Shown in pieces: positions 39,998 through 49,593 of a DNA stretch of 64,000 nt. Source of the DNA: Rhynchopus sp. YZ270_cl-10 (taxonomy: Eukaryota; Euglenozoa; Diplonemea; Diplonemida; Diplonemidae); contig OZ037861.1 of the NCBI GenBank assembly GCA_964035575.1, positions 868,001 to 932,000 of the forward strand. Direction: 5' to 3'. The stretch's first letter is position 1; every line of letters starts with the position of its first letter. The notes beneath the pieces are model-generated. The model worked only from the letters and a program-made list of their open reading frames with translations. It ran no database searches and was not told where the DNA came from. The position numbers were made by a program, and so were the translations under genes.

Positions 39998-41121
39998 GCA
40001 GGCCTGACGCTAACCATCAACCATCAACCCACCGAAAATGGCTTCCCCCCCCACCATAAACCATCATCCCACCATCAACCCACCAAAAATACCCATTTTT
40101 TTTTCAAAAAAAAAAATTTTTTTTTTTCTGCGTTGTTTGCAGGCCATCCTCCCACACGGAGATTTTTTTTTCCCGCCACCATCATCCCACGTGGGGTGCA
40201 TGATGGCATGATGGCATGATGTCATGATGGCATGATGGCATGATGGCATGATAGCATGATGGCATGATGGCATGATGGCATGATGGCATGATGGCATGAT
40301 GGCATGATGGCATGATGGCATGATGGCATGATGGCATGATGGCATGATGGCATGATGGCATGATGGCATGATGGCATGATGGCATGATGGCATGATGGCA
40401 TGATGGCATGATGGCATGATGGCATGATGGCATGATGGCATGATGGCATGATGGCATGATGGCATGATGGCATGATGGCATGATGGCATGATGGCATGAT
40501 GGCATGATGGCATGATGGCATGATGGCATGATGGCATGATGGCATGATGGCATGATGGCATGATGGCATGATGGGAAAAAGTTGCGTACCGTGCGCCTGC
40601 GGCGCGAGCATGTATCCCACCAACGCAGTTCCATTTTATGGGAACATTTTTTAGAAATGTTGCGTACCGTGGCTTCGCCAGGAACCTTTGGGTACCATGA
40701 CCGCTGCTTTACCGATAAGAAGGCTGACACCCAATGCGGATTCTGGACGGCCACCTGCACTGGCCACCGAAGAGTACAATGCACAGGGAAAGAGCAAATG
40801 TCGCTGATTCGGAGGAACTCTGACCGGGCTTGGGGAACATGCGTCTCTCACGAGAAGGAGCTTTGCAGGGGTTTTCGCGCGAAGCGCGAAAAATATTTTT
40901 CGGACCACAACAGAACTTTTTCAAACCCAAAATTCTGGCGGCGGGGCTGACCAAGTTTTCAAAAAATAAAAATCGTGTGTTTTGTCAAGGGTGTGGAGTG
41001 TTGCGTGAGGTCAAAAAAACAGGCGCGGGAAAATTTTTTTTTAGCTTTCCCCCCCCCCCATATTCGACCATCATCCCACGATTTCCCAAAAACCCAAAAG
41101 TTAGCGTCAGGCCTGCTTGGT
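39998..41121. mobile_element. 1.1-kb element with 17-base terminal inverted repeats
   Basis: Left end GCAGGCCTGACGCTAAC (39998-40014) and right end GTTAGCGTCAGGCCTGC (41100-41116) are exact inverted repeats. The homology continues outward as TACCAAGG on the left and a near complement on the right. It interrupts repeat C. Inside are the ATGATGGC array and triloop hairpins (40593-40605, 40670-40680, 40872-40892). No transposase is recognisable, so it is probably non-autonomous. Related partial copies are at 17760-18130 and about 57740-58411, the latter ending AGCGTCAGGCCTGCT. Confidence 0.65.
40198..40574. repeat. ATGATGGC octamer array
   Basis: About 47 head-to-tail copies of an 8-base unit GGCATGAT, nearly pure, with variants only near the left end (about 40218 and 40250). 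It opens frames on both strands that are not genes. Confidence 0.95.
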
Positions 41122-41122
41122 A

Positions 41123-41320
41123 GTACCAAGGGTACACTGTCCGTGAGGGCTATGTATTTCAGGGTCAAGTTTTTTTTTTATTCTTACAAAGCGTGGCTGA
41201 AAGGAGAAGTAGTTCCTCCTATACGGTCGTCAATCACCCAACAGGGTAATTGAGCAATCAACTGATTAAAACGCAACTAACTCGTGGAGTGATAAAACAA
41301 AAAATATCCCTTTCTTTTTT
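41123..41320. repeat. repeat C (right part) and repeat H
   Basis: GGGTACACTGTCCGTGAGGG completes the interrupted repeat C. Repeat H (41191-41303; GGCTGAAAGGAGAAGTAGTT, ACTGATTAAAACGCAAC) is shared with 46762-46875, where it also follows repeat C. Confidence 0.6.
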
Positions 41321-41321
41321 T

Positions 41322-41940
41322 TATATAAGACATGCGTGCATTTCTAGTGAAATTTTTCAGTATCCACGAGTCGTTTTTTCCCTCCCGTGCTCCCCATCTC
41401 TCGCACATACATTACATCTTCATCAGGAAAATTGTCAATTTTTCGTTCATTATTGTGAACAGCGTTTGATGTTTTTGAACAAGATAAATCAATAAGCTCG
41501 CGTTTCTTTTATCGAACAGATTTTATTCTCCGCCCCGTACCCAAAACGTAAACACCACTTTGAATCAGAAAAAATATTTTCCTCTCCTTTTTTCTTCCAC
41601 ACGCGCTGGTTTTTGTATTTCGCTAATTTTTATCAAAAAGCTTTCCCTTGTTTCGAGTGCGAAACGTTTCTCCATGTATTGCACGGGAAACAATATGACA
41701 AACAGGTGCAGGGTGGTTCCGTGCTTACCATAGAACCTGGCACCTTGTGTGTCTCCCAAAAACCAAAAAAGCGTTGTGTGTGAAGTTTTGAAGGAAGGAA
41801 AAATAAAATCAAAAAAAAAGGTGTGACTGAGTGTGGGGATGCGTTCAAGAATTAAACTCTTCCCCCCAAACCCCTTTTCATCTCTAGTTTTCTTTATTCT
41901 TATTTTTGAACTTTATCCAAACGTCGAGTGGACGCGTAAT
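41322..41940 (+). mobile_element. element E, longest copy
   Basis: About 620 bases, from ATAAGACATGCGTGCATTTC to CGAGTGGACGCGTAA. The ends have only a weak inverted similarity (GCGTGCA and its counterpart GCGTCCA). It lies between repeat H and the G-D block, which are close together in the copy at 46681-47170. No coding frame recognised. Related copies are at 26497-26757, 14848-15001 and 50069-50350. Confidence 0.55.
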
Positions 41941-42401
41941 AATTTTTGGTGGAAGCGTGCAATTCAACAACTGTCGAGATCTGATCAAGGCGGAACGGAT
42001 AGATTTCCCCCTGTGTATTATGTGCGTGATTCGTAAAAGGTATTATGGGCTTTTCAGTTTTAATACTATGACCACACAAAAGAAAAGAGGGTTCTGTTCC
42101 CTGTAGAATGGTAAAAAAAGGTTTTTTTCCCTCTTTCACCCGTCCCTACCAGATTCTAATGAGATCCTTCGTTTTTCAAAAAAGAAAGTGGGGATTGCAC
42201 AACTGTGGCAACACTGTTCCAATAATTTATCAGAATTATGAGAAGAAGAAAAAAGAAGAAACAAATAGTAACGTCGCTTGTTTTGCGGGTTCGCGGGGAT
42301 TTGACTGTCACAGCAGCCTTGATCCCCCCAGTGTTGTTTGTCCCTTCTGTCTCCCACATCACACCCTCTCTACAGAAAGACACAGCGACGATACACACAC
42401 C
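41941..42401. repeat. G-D repeat block and leader of ankyrin gene 3
   Basis: The G-D block (41945-42270) with partial repeat D at 42187-42230. Then comes a shortened ankyrin leader lacking the GAGAAACGAGAGG segment but keeping CCCTCTCTACAG (ending 42375) before the ATG. Confidence 0.65.
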
Positions 42402-44831
42402 ATGCCGAAGCGAAAGGCAAGCACAAAGAAGAAGAAGGCGCCAAAGAGAAGAAAGCTTTCTGCTGACGAGGTCTTGGTGGAGGCTGCCAGGAACGGCGAC
42501 ACGACTGCTGTGCAGGAGGGACTTGAGAAGCGGGCTCCAGATGCAGACAGCAAAAAAGTCGGAAACAAATGTCTTAATTCAGCAGTACGTTATGGACACA
42601 GCGAGACTGTGCGCTATCTTGTGGGCGTGCCGAAGGTGAATGTGAACTACAGAAACGGCAAACTGGTCCCTATGCTGGCGGTCGCAGCAAGAGAAGGACA
42701 CACAGCTGTTGTGCAGGTGCTCCTTGATGCAGGGGCAAACATCGAGGCGACGGACGCCGATCCCTTTCTTATAGCCACCGGACGTTCGGCTCTTCACTAT
42801 GCTTGTGAGGGAGGGGAACTAGCGATTGTGAAGATGCTGATCAAAGCAGGTGCAGATGTGTGTTTTACAGACGACATAGGAACGACATCTTTTATGCAAG
42901 CGGCAGGCTATGGACACACCGAGACTGTGCGCTATCTTCTGGGCGTGCCGAAGGTGGACGTGAATCATGCAGTGTGCAACACTCGAGCTACTGCGTTGCA
43001 CTTCGCAGCTATGGAAGGTCGTGCCGAAGTCGTTCAGGTGCTCATTGATGCAGGGGCACGCATTGAGGCAAAGGACGACAGCGAACGTTCGCCCTTGTTC
43101 GAGGCTATCGCTGGTTGTGAGGACGGGAACGTTGCTCGTGAGGACGAGAAACTAGCGATTGTGAAGATGCTGGTCAAAGCAGGTGCGGATGTGTGTGTTA
43201 CCAACAACGTAGGATTCACATGTCTAATAGAAGCTTTGCGTTTTAGACACAGCGAGATTGTGCGCTATCTTGTGGGCTTGCCCGAGGTGAATGTGAATTA
43301 CGTGAATCCCGAACCCGGCATACGGGTTACACGGAGCCAGCGCTTCTGTACTGCGTTGCACTATGCAGTACTGTGGAGTGTTCCTGAAGGTGTGCAGGTG
43401 CTCATTGATGCAGGGGCAGACATCGAGGCAAAGGACGAGGAGGGATGTAGGCCTCTGCACATTGCTTGTGAGGAAGAGGAACTCGCGAGTGTGAAGATGT
43501 TGGTCGAAGCAGGTGCGGATGTGTGTGCCACAGACGACGAAGGAACCACATGTCTTATGATAGCGGCACAGTATGGAGACACCGAGACTGTGCGCTATCT
43601 TGTGGGCTTACCGGATGTGGACGTGCATGCAGAGAACGACTCTTGCTGTACTGCATTGCACTTTGCAGGGATCGCAAGTGATCCTGAAGTAGCTCAGTTG
43701 CTCATTGCTGCAGGGGCAGACATTGGGGCAAAGGACGACCAGGGACTTACGCCTCTTCACCAAGCTTGTGGGGACGGGAAACTCGCGGTTGTGAAGGTGT
43801 TGGTCAAAGCAGGTGCGGATGTGTGTGCCACAAACGACAAAGGAACGACATGTCTTATGATAGCGGCACATCATGAACGCACCGAGACTGTGCGCTATCT
43901 TGTGGGCTTGCCTGAGGTGGACGTGCATGCAGAGAACGATCCTTGCTGTACTGCATTGCACTACGCAGCACTGCACTGGTCTGGCGAAGTAGCTCAGGTT
44001 CTCATTGCTGCAGGGGCAGACATCGAGGCAAAAGATGACCAGGGAGTTACGCCTCTGCACTATGCTTGTGAGGACGGGAAACCCAGCAAAGCGGTGATGC
44101 TAACTCAGGGGCAAGTGTATGTCCCGCCCCCCAACGTCGTTCAGGTGCTCATTGATGCAGGGGCAGACATCGAGGCAAAGGATGACATGGGAGGTACGCC
44201 TCTGTTCGTGGCTAGCGATCGCGGGATGTGCATGCTTGCGAAGATACTGGTCAAAGCAGGTGCGGATGCATGCGGCACAGACAACACTGGAACCACATGT
44301 CTTACGCTAGCGGCAATGAGTGGACACACCGAGACTGTGCGCTATCTTGTGGGCTTGAAGGGGGTGGACGTGAACCACGTATTAGCCATGGCCTTCTCCG
44401 GCACTGCGTTGTTCTTAGCAGTGGAGGGGGGTCATCGTGAAGTAGTTCAGATACTCATTGATGCAGGGGCAGACATTGAGGCAAGGACCAGCACTGGACT
44501 TACGCCTCTGCACTATGCTTGTGGGCTAGGGGAACTCGCGGTTGTGAAGGTATTACTCGAAGCAGGTGCGGATGTGTGCGCCACAGACAGCGAAGGAGCT
44601 ACAAGCCTTATGCGATCGGCAGCCAATGGACACACCGAGACTGCGCGCTATCTTGCGAGCCTGAAGGAGGTGGATGCGAACCACACAGCCGATGTGGACA
44701 ATGCGGTGAACGTCGCCTCACGTAACAATCATCCAGATGTGGTGTGTGTTCTCCGCGAGCACGGTGATGTGGGCAGCACTGATGGTGTGGCCCCTACCCG
44801 GCTAGGCAACTTTACGTTCGTCGATCCTTAA
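42402..44831 (+). CDS. ankyrin-repeat protein 3
   Basis: 809 residues from MPKRKASTKKKKAPKRRKLS, which is more basic than in the paralogs. The frame is open further upstream through the leader, but the family start is at 42402. About 21 ankyrin repeats in the same super-unit order as protein 1. The closing repeat reads DVASRNN-like sequence with AVNVASRNNHPDVVCVLREH, and the unique tail is GDVGSTDGVAPTRLGNFTFV. No frameshift or internal stop. Confidence 0.92.
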   Translation: MPKRKASTKKKKAPKRRKLSADEVLVEAARNGDTTAVQEGLEKRAPDADSKKVGNKCLNSAVRYGHSETVRYLVGVPKVNVNYRNGKLVPMLAVAAREGHTAVVQVLLDAGANIEATDADPFLIATGRSALHYACEGGELAIVKMLIKAGADVCFTDDIGTTSFMQAAGYGHTETVRYLLGVPKVDVNHAVCNTRATALHFAAMEGRAEVVQVLIDAGARIEAKDDSERSPLFEAIAGCEDGNVAREDEKLAIVKMLVKAGADVCVTNNVGFTCLIEALRFRHSEIVRYLVGLPEVNVNYVNPEPGIRVTRSQRFCTALHYAVLWSVPEGVQVLIDAGADIEAKDEEGCRPLHIACEEEELASVKMLVEAGADVCATDDEGTTCLMIAAQYGDTETVRYLVGLPDVDVHAENDSCCTALHFAGIASDPEVAQLLIAAGADIGAKDDQGLTPLHQACGDGKLAVVKVLVKAGADVCATNDKGTTCLMIAAHHERTETVRYLVGLPEVDVHAENDPCCTALHYAALHWSGEVAQVLIAAGADIEAKDDQGVTPLHYACEDGKPSKAVMLTQGQVYVPPPNVVQVLIDAGADIEAKDDMGGTPLFVASDRGMCMLAKILVKAGADACGTDNTGTTCLTLAAMSGHTETVRYLVGLKGVDVNHVLAMAFSGTALFLAVEGGHREVVQILIDAGADIEARTSTGLTPLHYACGLGELAVVKVLLEAGADVCATDSEGATSLMRSAANGHTETARYLASLKEVDANHTADVDNAVNVASRNNHPDVVCVLREHGDVGSTDGVAPTRLGNFTFVDP

Positions 44832-45152
44832 AAATCCTTTTTTAAAAAATGCCAGACCGAAGGGTTCCAATGAAACCCTTCGTTAGCAAGTGGAGATTTG
44901 CACAACTGTGGCAACACAACCGAGGCAACTCGCTTTTCCAATAATTTATCAGACGAATATCAGAAAAAGAAAAAAGAAGTACGTGGTTCGTTTTGCGGGT
45001 TTGCGAGGATTTGACTGTCACAGCAGCCTTGATCCCCTGTGCGTGAGAAACGAGAGGTGCTCACCTCCTGAGAACGCAGTGTCCTTGTTTGTCCCTTCTG
45101 TCTCCCACATCACACCCTCTCTACAGAAAGACACAGCGACGATACACACACC
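44832..45152. repeat. repeat D and leader of ankyrin gene 4
   Basis: Repeat D at 44889-44950, then the ankyrin leader with CCTCTCTACAG ending at 45125. Nothing else recognised. Confidence 0.65.
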
Positions 45153-46550
45153 ATGCCGAAGCGACACGCAGACAGCACACAAGAGAAGGCGGCAAAGAGA
45201 GGAAAGCTTTCTGCTGACGAGGTCTTGGTGGAGGCTGCCAGGAACGGCGACACGACTGCTGTGCAGGAGGGACTTGAGAAGCGGGCTCCAGACACAGACA
45301 GCAAAAAAATAGAAAACAAGTGTCTTAATTCAGCAGTACGTTATGGACACAGCGAGACTGTGCGCTATCTTGTAGGCTTGCCGAAGGTGAATGTGAACTA
45401 CAGAAACGGCAAACTGGTGCCTATGCTGGCGGTCGCAGCAAGAGAAGGACACACAGCTGTTGTGCAGGTGCTCCTTGATGCAGGGGCAAACATCGAGGCG
45501 ACGGACGGCGATCGCTGTCTTTTATCCACCGGACGTACGGCTCTTCACTATGCTTGTGAGAAAGGGGAACTCGCGATTGTGAAGGCGTTGGTCAAAGCAG
45601 GTGCGAATGTGTGTTTTACAGACGACATAGGAACGACATCTTTTATGCAAGCGGCAGGCTATGGACACACCGAGACTGTGCGCTATCTTCTGGGCGTGCC
45701 GAAGGTGGACGTGAATCATGCAGTGTGCAACACTCGAGCTACTGCGTTGCACTTCGCAGCTATGGAAGGTCGTGCCGAAGTCGTTCAGGTGCTCATTGAT
45801 GCAGGGGCACGCATTGAGGCAAAGGACGACAGCGAACGTTCGCCCTTGTTCGAGGCTATCGCTGGTTGTGAGGACGGGAACGTTGCTCGTGAGGACGAGA
45901 AACTAGCGATTGTGAAGATGCTGGTCAAAGCAGGTGCGGATGTGTGTGTTACCAACAACGTAGGATTCACATGTCTTATAGAAGCTTTGCGTTTTAGACA
46001 CAGCGAGATTGTGCGCTATCTTGCGGGCTTGCCCGAGGTGAATGTGAATTACGCGAATCCCGAACCCGGCATGATGGGCGCAGGGGGGCGTACTGCGTTG
46101 CACTATGCAGTGGTGTGGAGTGTTCCTGAAGGGGTGCAGGTGCTCATTGATGCAGGGGCAGACATCGAGGCAAAGGACGAGGACGGACGTAGGCCTCTTC
46201 ACTATGCTTGTGAGGGAGAGGAACTCGCGGTTGTAAAGGTGTTGATCAAAGCAGGTGCGGATGTGTGTGCCACAGACAACGACGGAACCACATGTCTTAT
46301 GGAAGCGGCAGGCAGTGGACACACCAAGACTGTGCGCTATCTTGTGGGCTTGAAGGAGGTGGACGTGAACCAAACAGATATTGAGGGCGAGACTGCATTG
46401 CACTGCGCCTCGCGTAACAAGCATACAGATGTGGTTCGTATTCTCCGCAAGCACGGTGCTGTGGGCAGCACTGTGGCCCCTTCCATTGTGCACAGTGCCA
46501 CATTCTCATTCTCAACCTGTCCAGACGACCTTGCGTTCTTCGGTCCTTAA
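45153..46550 (+). CDS. ankyrin-repeat protein 4, short form
   Basis: 465 residues, about 11 ankyrin repeats. The first 300 residues are collinear and almost identical with protein 3. After the repeat containing VPEGVQVLIDAGADIEAKDE it passes to the terminal repeats, so the middle super-units of the longer paralogs are absent. Start MPKRHADSTQEKAAKRGKLS has Gly in place of one Arg of the nuclear signal. The unique tail is SIVHSATFSFSTCPDDLAFF. Origin by unequal crossing-over within the repeats is the simplest explanation. Confidence 0.92.
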   Translation: MPKRHADSTQEKAAKRGKLSADEVLVEAARNGDTTAVQEGLEKRAPDTDSKKIENKCLNSAVRYGHSETVRYLVGLPKVNVNYRNGKLVPMLAVAAREGHTAVVQVLLDAGANIEATDGDRCLLSTGRTALHYACEKGELAIVKALVKAGANVCFTDDIGTTSFMQAAGYGHTETVRYLLGVPKVDVNHAVCNTRATALHFAAMEGRAEVVQVLIDAGARIEAKDDSERSPLFEAIAGCEDGNVAREDEKLAIVKMLVKAGADVCVTNNVGFTCLIEALRFRHSEIVRYLAGLPEVNVNYANPEPGMMGAGGRTALHYAVVWSVPEGVQVLIDAGADIEAKDEDGRRPLHYACEGEELAVVKVLIKAGADVCATDNDGTTCLMEAAGSGHTKTVRYLVGLKEVDVNQTDIEGETALHCASRNKHTDVVRILRKHGAVGSTVAPSIVHSATFSFSTCPDDLAFFGP

Positions 46551-47430
46551 AATTCGTTGTATAAAACAATGCCTGTCTCAGACTCAACCCTTCAAATCCT
46601 AATGGGATGTCCAACTGATAAGCCTTGTATTTTATTTTTTTAAATGGAAACCACGAAATGGAATGTAGGACTGCATAGTTGGGTGTCCACCCCGCCACAG
46701 CTGGGTACCAAGGGTACACTGTTCACGAGAGGGCTTTGTATTTCAAAGCCAACTTTCTTTTAAAAGCGTGGGTGAAAGGAGAAGTAGTTACTCCGATACG
46801 GTCGTCCATCATCAACAGGGTGATTCAGCAATCCACTGATTAAAACGCAACGAAATTGTGGAGTGATACAAATAAAAAATACCTCTTTTTCCCTCCCTGT
46901 ATATTATGTGCGTGATCGAAAAAAATTCGGCTTTCAATTTTTTAAAAAAAATGACTACACAAAGAAAAGAGGAATCTGTTCCCTAGAATGAATGGTAAAA
47001 GGGTTTTTGAAAAAAAGCAAACCACTAAGATACATCCTCCCACCCCTTCTCTACCCTTTAATGAAAACCCTCATTTTTCAAAGCAAGAAAGTGGAGATTT
47101 GCACAAACTGTTGGCAACACAAACCGAGGCAACTGCACTAATCCAAAACAATTTATCAAAATAAAAAAAGAAGAAAAAAGAAGTACGTTCCTCGGGGATG
47201 TAACTGTTCCACTTTTGCTTTCACTAAGGGGTTTTTTTTTAAACCACCCAAAAAGAACTTTGTTTTTACCTGAAGTACGGACGAGGATAGATACGATTTT
47301 GCCGGCGAATGCCGCGTACCAACTAAACAAAAGACCGGAGGGGGGGGTTTTTTTTTAATATGATTTTTGACCAAGCATTTTTCCTCCCTCCCCCCACCCC
47401 CCCATTTCCACAGATTCAACCTATCTTACA
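46551..47430. repeat. composite repeat C-H-G-D upstream of the cyclase
   Basis: Repeat C (46681-46747), repeat H (46762-46875), the tail of G (46897-46925) and its downstream part, and repeat D (47090-47160) lie in this order. It is the least interrupted copy in the window and serves as the reference for the nested 39959-42240 copy. The last bases before the gene are C-rich and end TTTCCACAG at 47413, a possible splice acceptor 17 bases before the ATG. Confidence 0.6.
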
Positions 47431-49593
47431 ATGTGCTGCAGAATGCGGTGTCTGGAGGGGGTGCTGTCGTTGGACGGCACACTAGATGATCGTGACCGTA
47501 GGAAGCGGACGTTGTTCTTCTTGCTGAACGTCGTGGGGGTGCTGTTTCAGCTGGAGCCGCTCGGTCGAGCGTTGACGGCCTCAAATGGGCAATACGTTCA
47601 TTTGGCGGCGCAACTCATCGGTAGTGCCTCGGTGGTGACCGGGGTCCTGCTGGTTCTGTGCAAATGCAGGCTTCGCACAGAGGTGGTTGCGATGTTTGGA
47701 TACCTATCGGCCCTCTCGATTATCGGCATGGATCTGACAGCTCGCGCTGAAGGGAATACGAGCTGGCCGTTTCTCGTGCTTGTAGTAGATTTTCTTCTTG
47801 TGATGGAGGTGCCTGCGTATCACAGCATGGGTGTGGTGTGCTTCAGTCTGTTGTACTTCTTTGTGATGTGCCTCGAAGAGATGTTCAGGTTTGGCATCCT
47901 CGACATGCCGGGGATCATGCCGCAAGAGCAGAGGCTCGCGTCTGTGGAAAAGAAGGTCAGTTGTACAGAACACCCCTGCGCAAATGGCGCAGCGTATTTT
48001 TATCAAATGACTGCAGGCATGGTGTTCGTGGTGGACTTCATCGCAACGCGAGGCTTTGCGCGTGGTCTCCTGAAGGAGCAGGCTTCCATGGATCAGACGA
48101 TCAACGCTGTGCAAGAGATTGCGTCGTTGCTGGCAGGTTATGACGTGGAGAAGGTGGCGGAGCTGCTGGAGGCGCATGAGGGTGACCTGCCTGAGGGGAT
48201 GACAGTTGCATTGCGGGGATTGGAGGAGAACCTGCGGAAGTACCGTCCCTACCTCCCTGCTGCGCTGTTTGAGGTGGATGAGGACGGTGTGCAGCAGTCG
48301 GCAGTGGCACCGCCTGGGCTTGACAGCGAGACAGCAACGATTGTGTTCACTGACATCCGTGCGTCGACGTCGATCTGGGAGAACGCACCTGAGGGGATGC
48401 GTGCTGGACTGCAGATCCACAACGCTGTGATGCGTGAGGTGATGCGGATGTGTGGTGGGTACGAGGTGAAGACCATCGGCGACGCATTCATGATTGCCTT
48501 TGCATCCACTTGCGACGGTGTGGCGTTTGGGTTGCGTGTGCAGGAGCGTCTTTTCGAAGCAGACTGGCCTGCATCTCTGCTTGAGGATGCACCCATCTGC
48601 TGTCGTCGGGGGTTGCTGTGGGGTGGTCTGACTGTGCGCATTGGTGTGAACACTGGCCCTGTGACTGTGGAGCAGAACACACTGACGGGACGGACAGACT
48701 ACTTCGGACACACCGTGAACGTTGCGTCGCGCCTTGAGAGCACATGCACACCTGGCGCTGTGGCTTTGCCCTTTGACCTGTGGACTTCCGCCCCCGAGTC
48801 GTGCGGTGCTGTTGTTGGTGTGCCGGAGGCCATTCATTTGAAGGGTGTGTCTGGGAGCACGTTGGTGTGCTGTGTGTGGCCTGTCTCACTTGGGGGACGA
48901 AAGGAGACGCCACTTGGCGAGCCTTCTTCGCCACGTGTTTCAAAGATAGACAAGTACGAAACGCTTACCACGTCGGGAAGTGTGTCTGCAACTTCCTCCA
49001 CACGCGAGCTGGAGTCGCAGTTGGCACACGTGACCCGCCAGGTCTCCGGCACTGTGGGAGTCGCACAGCTTGCAGTGGGTGACGTGGAGCACATTGCAGC
49101 GCTCTCCAACATGAGCTCCCGACTCACGACACTGACGATCGCACTGGAGCAGAGCGGAGGGAGTCTGGTGACTCTGCTTGGAAACTGTGTCTGTGTTGGG
49201 TGGAACGTCTCGCGTTCTGCACCTGCACACATGGAGAACGCGATACGGTTTGTGCAGCGCATGTCTGTGAAGTCTGCACTGAACGGGGCTGGTCTTGCAA
49301 GCGGTTTTGTGCAGCACGGGGATGTTGGTGCACGGAGCCAGCGCTTTGTGACTGCGATGGGTGATGTTGTGCGTCGGAGTTGGGCGCTGTGCGAGGAGGC
49401 TGTGCGTGACGGGGTTGTGTGTCTGTGCGAGCCTCCTGAAGGGACAACACTGCCGTCTGCACTTGAAGACGTTCTGGTCCAGCACAAAGGGTCTGGCTAC
49501 AGAGTCGCTGAGCCAGACAACAGAGAACAGGGCAATGATCCGTCTCCCTCACACTCGCGAGCAGAAATAACAAAATGGAAGGACAGCATATAG
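47431..49593 (+). CDS. six-helix class III nucleotide cyclase, probably adenylate cyclase
   Basis: 720 residues. Six hydrophobic helices lie at about 24-44, 54-76, 79-100, 108-128, 131-152 and 187-208, with a short Cys-containing loop (CTEHPC) before the sixth. The catalytic domain is about 300-470. D308 in IVFTDIRAST and D351 in EVKTIGDAFM are the metal-binding Asp pair. K347 and D423 (RTDYFGHTV) fit the adenine-binding Lys/Asp of adenylate cyclases. N430 and R434 in NVASRLE fit the transition-state pair. A second, degenerate cyclase-like domain appears at about 550-700 (VTLLGNCVCVGWNVS, GLASGFVQHGDVGARSQRF, TAMGDVVRRSW) without metal Asp residues. It should convert ATP to cAMP at a membrane; class III cyclases act as dimers. 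The substrate call rests on K347/D423. Confidence 0.9.
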   Translation: MCCRMRCLEGVLSLDGTLDDRDRRKRTLFFLLNVVGVLFQLEPLGRALTASNGQYVHLAAQLIGSASVVTGVLLVLCKCRLRTEVVAMFGYLSALSIIGMDLTARAEGNTSWPFLVLVVDFLLVMEVPAYHSMGVVCFSLLYFFVMCLEEMFRFGILDMPGIMPQEQRLASVEKKVSCTEHPCANGAAYFYQMTAGMVFVVDFIATRGFARGLLKEQASMDQTINAVQEIASLLAGYDVEKVAELLEAHEGDLPEGMTVALRGLEENLRKYRPYLPAALFEVDEDGVQQSAVAPPGLDSETATIVFTDIRASTSIWENAPEGMRAGLQIHNAVMREVMRMCGGYEVKTIGDAFMIAFASTCDGVAFGLRVQERLFEADWPASLLEDAPICCRRGLLWGGLTVRIGVNTGPVTVEQNTLTGRTDYFGHTVNVASRLESTCTPGAVALPFDLWTSAPESCGAVVGVPEAIHLKGVSGSTLVCCVWPVSLGGRKETPLGEPSSPRVSKIDKYETLTTSGSVSATSSTRELESQLAHVTRQVSGTVGVAQLAVGDVEHIAALSNMSSRLTTLTIALEQSGGSLVTLLGNCVCVGWNVSRSAPAHMENAIRFVQRMSVKSALNGAGLASGFVQHGDVGARSQRFVTAMGDVVRRSWALCEEAVRDGVVCLCEPPEGTTLPSALEDVLVQHKGSGYRVAEPDNREQGNDPSPSHSRAEITKWKDSI

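Noticed and set aside
40064-40784. Minus-strand frames with MPSCHHAI repeated
   Set aside because: Produced entirely by the 8-base ATGATGGC array, which is open in three frames.
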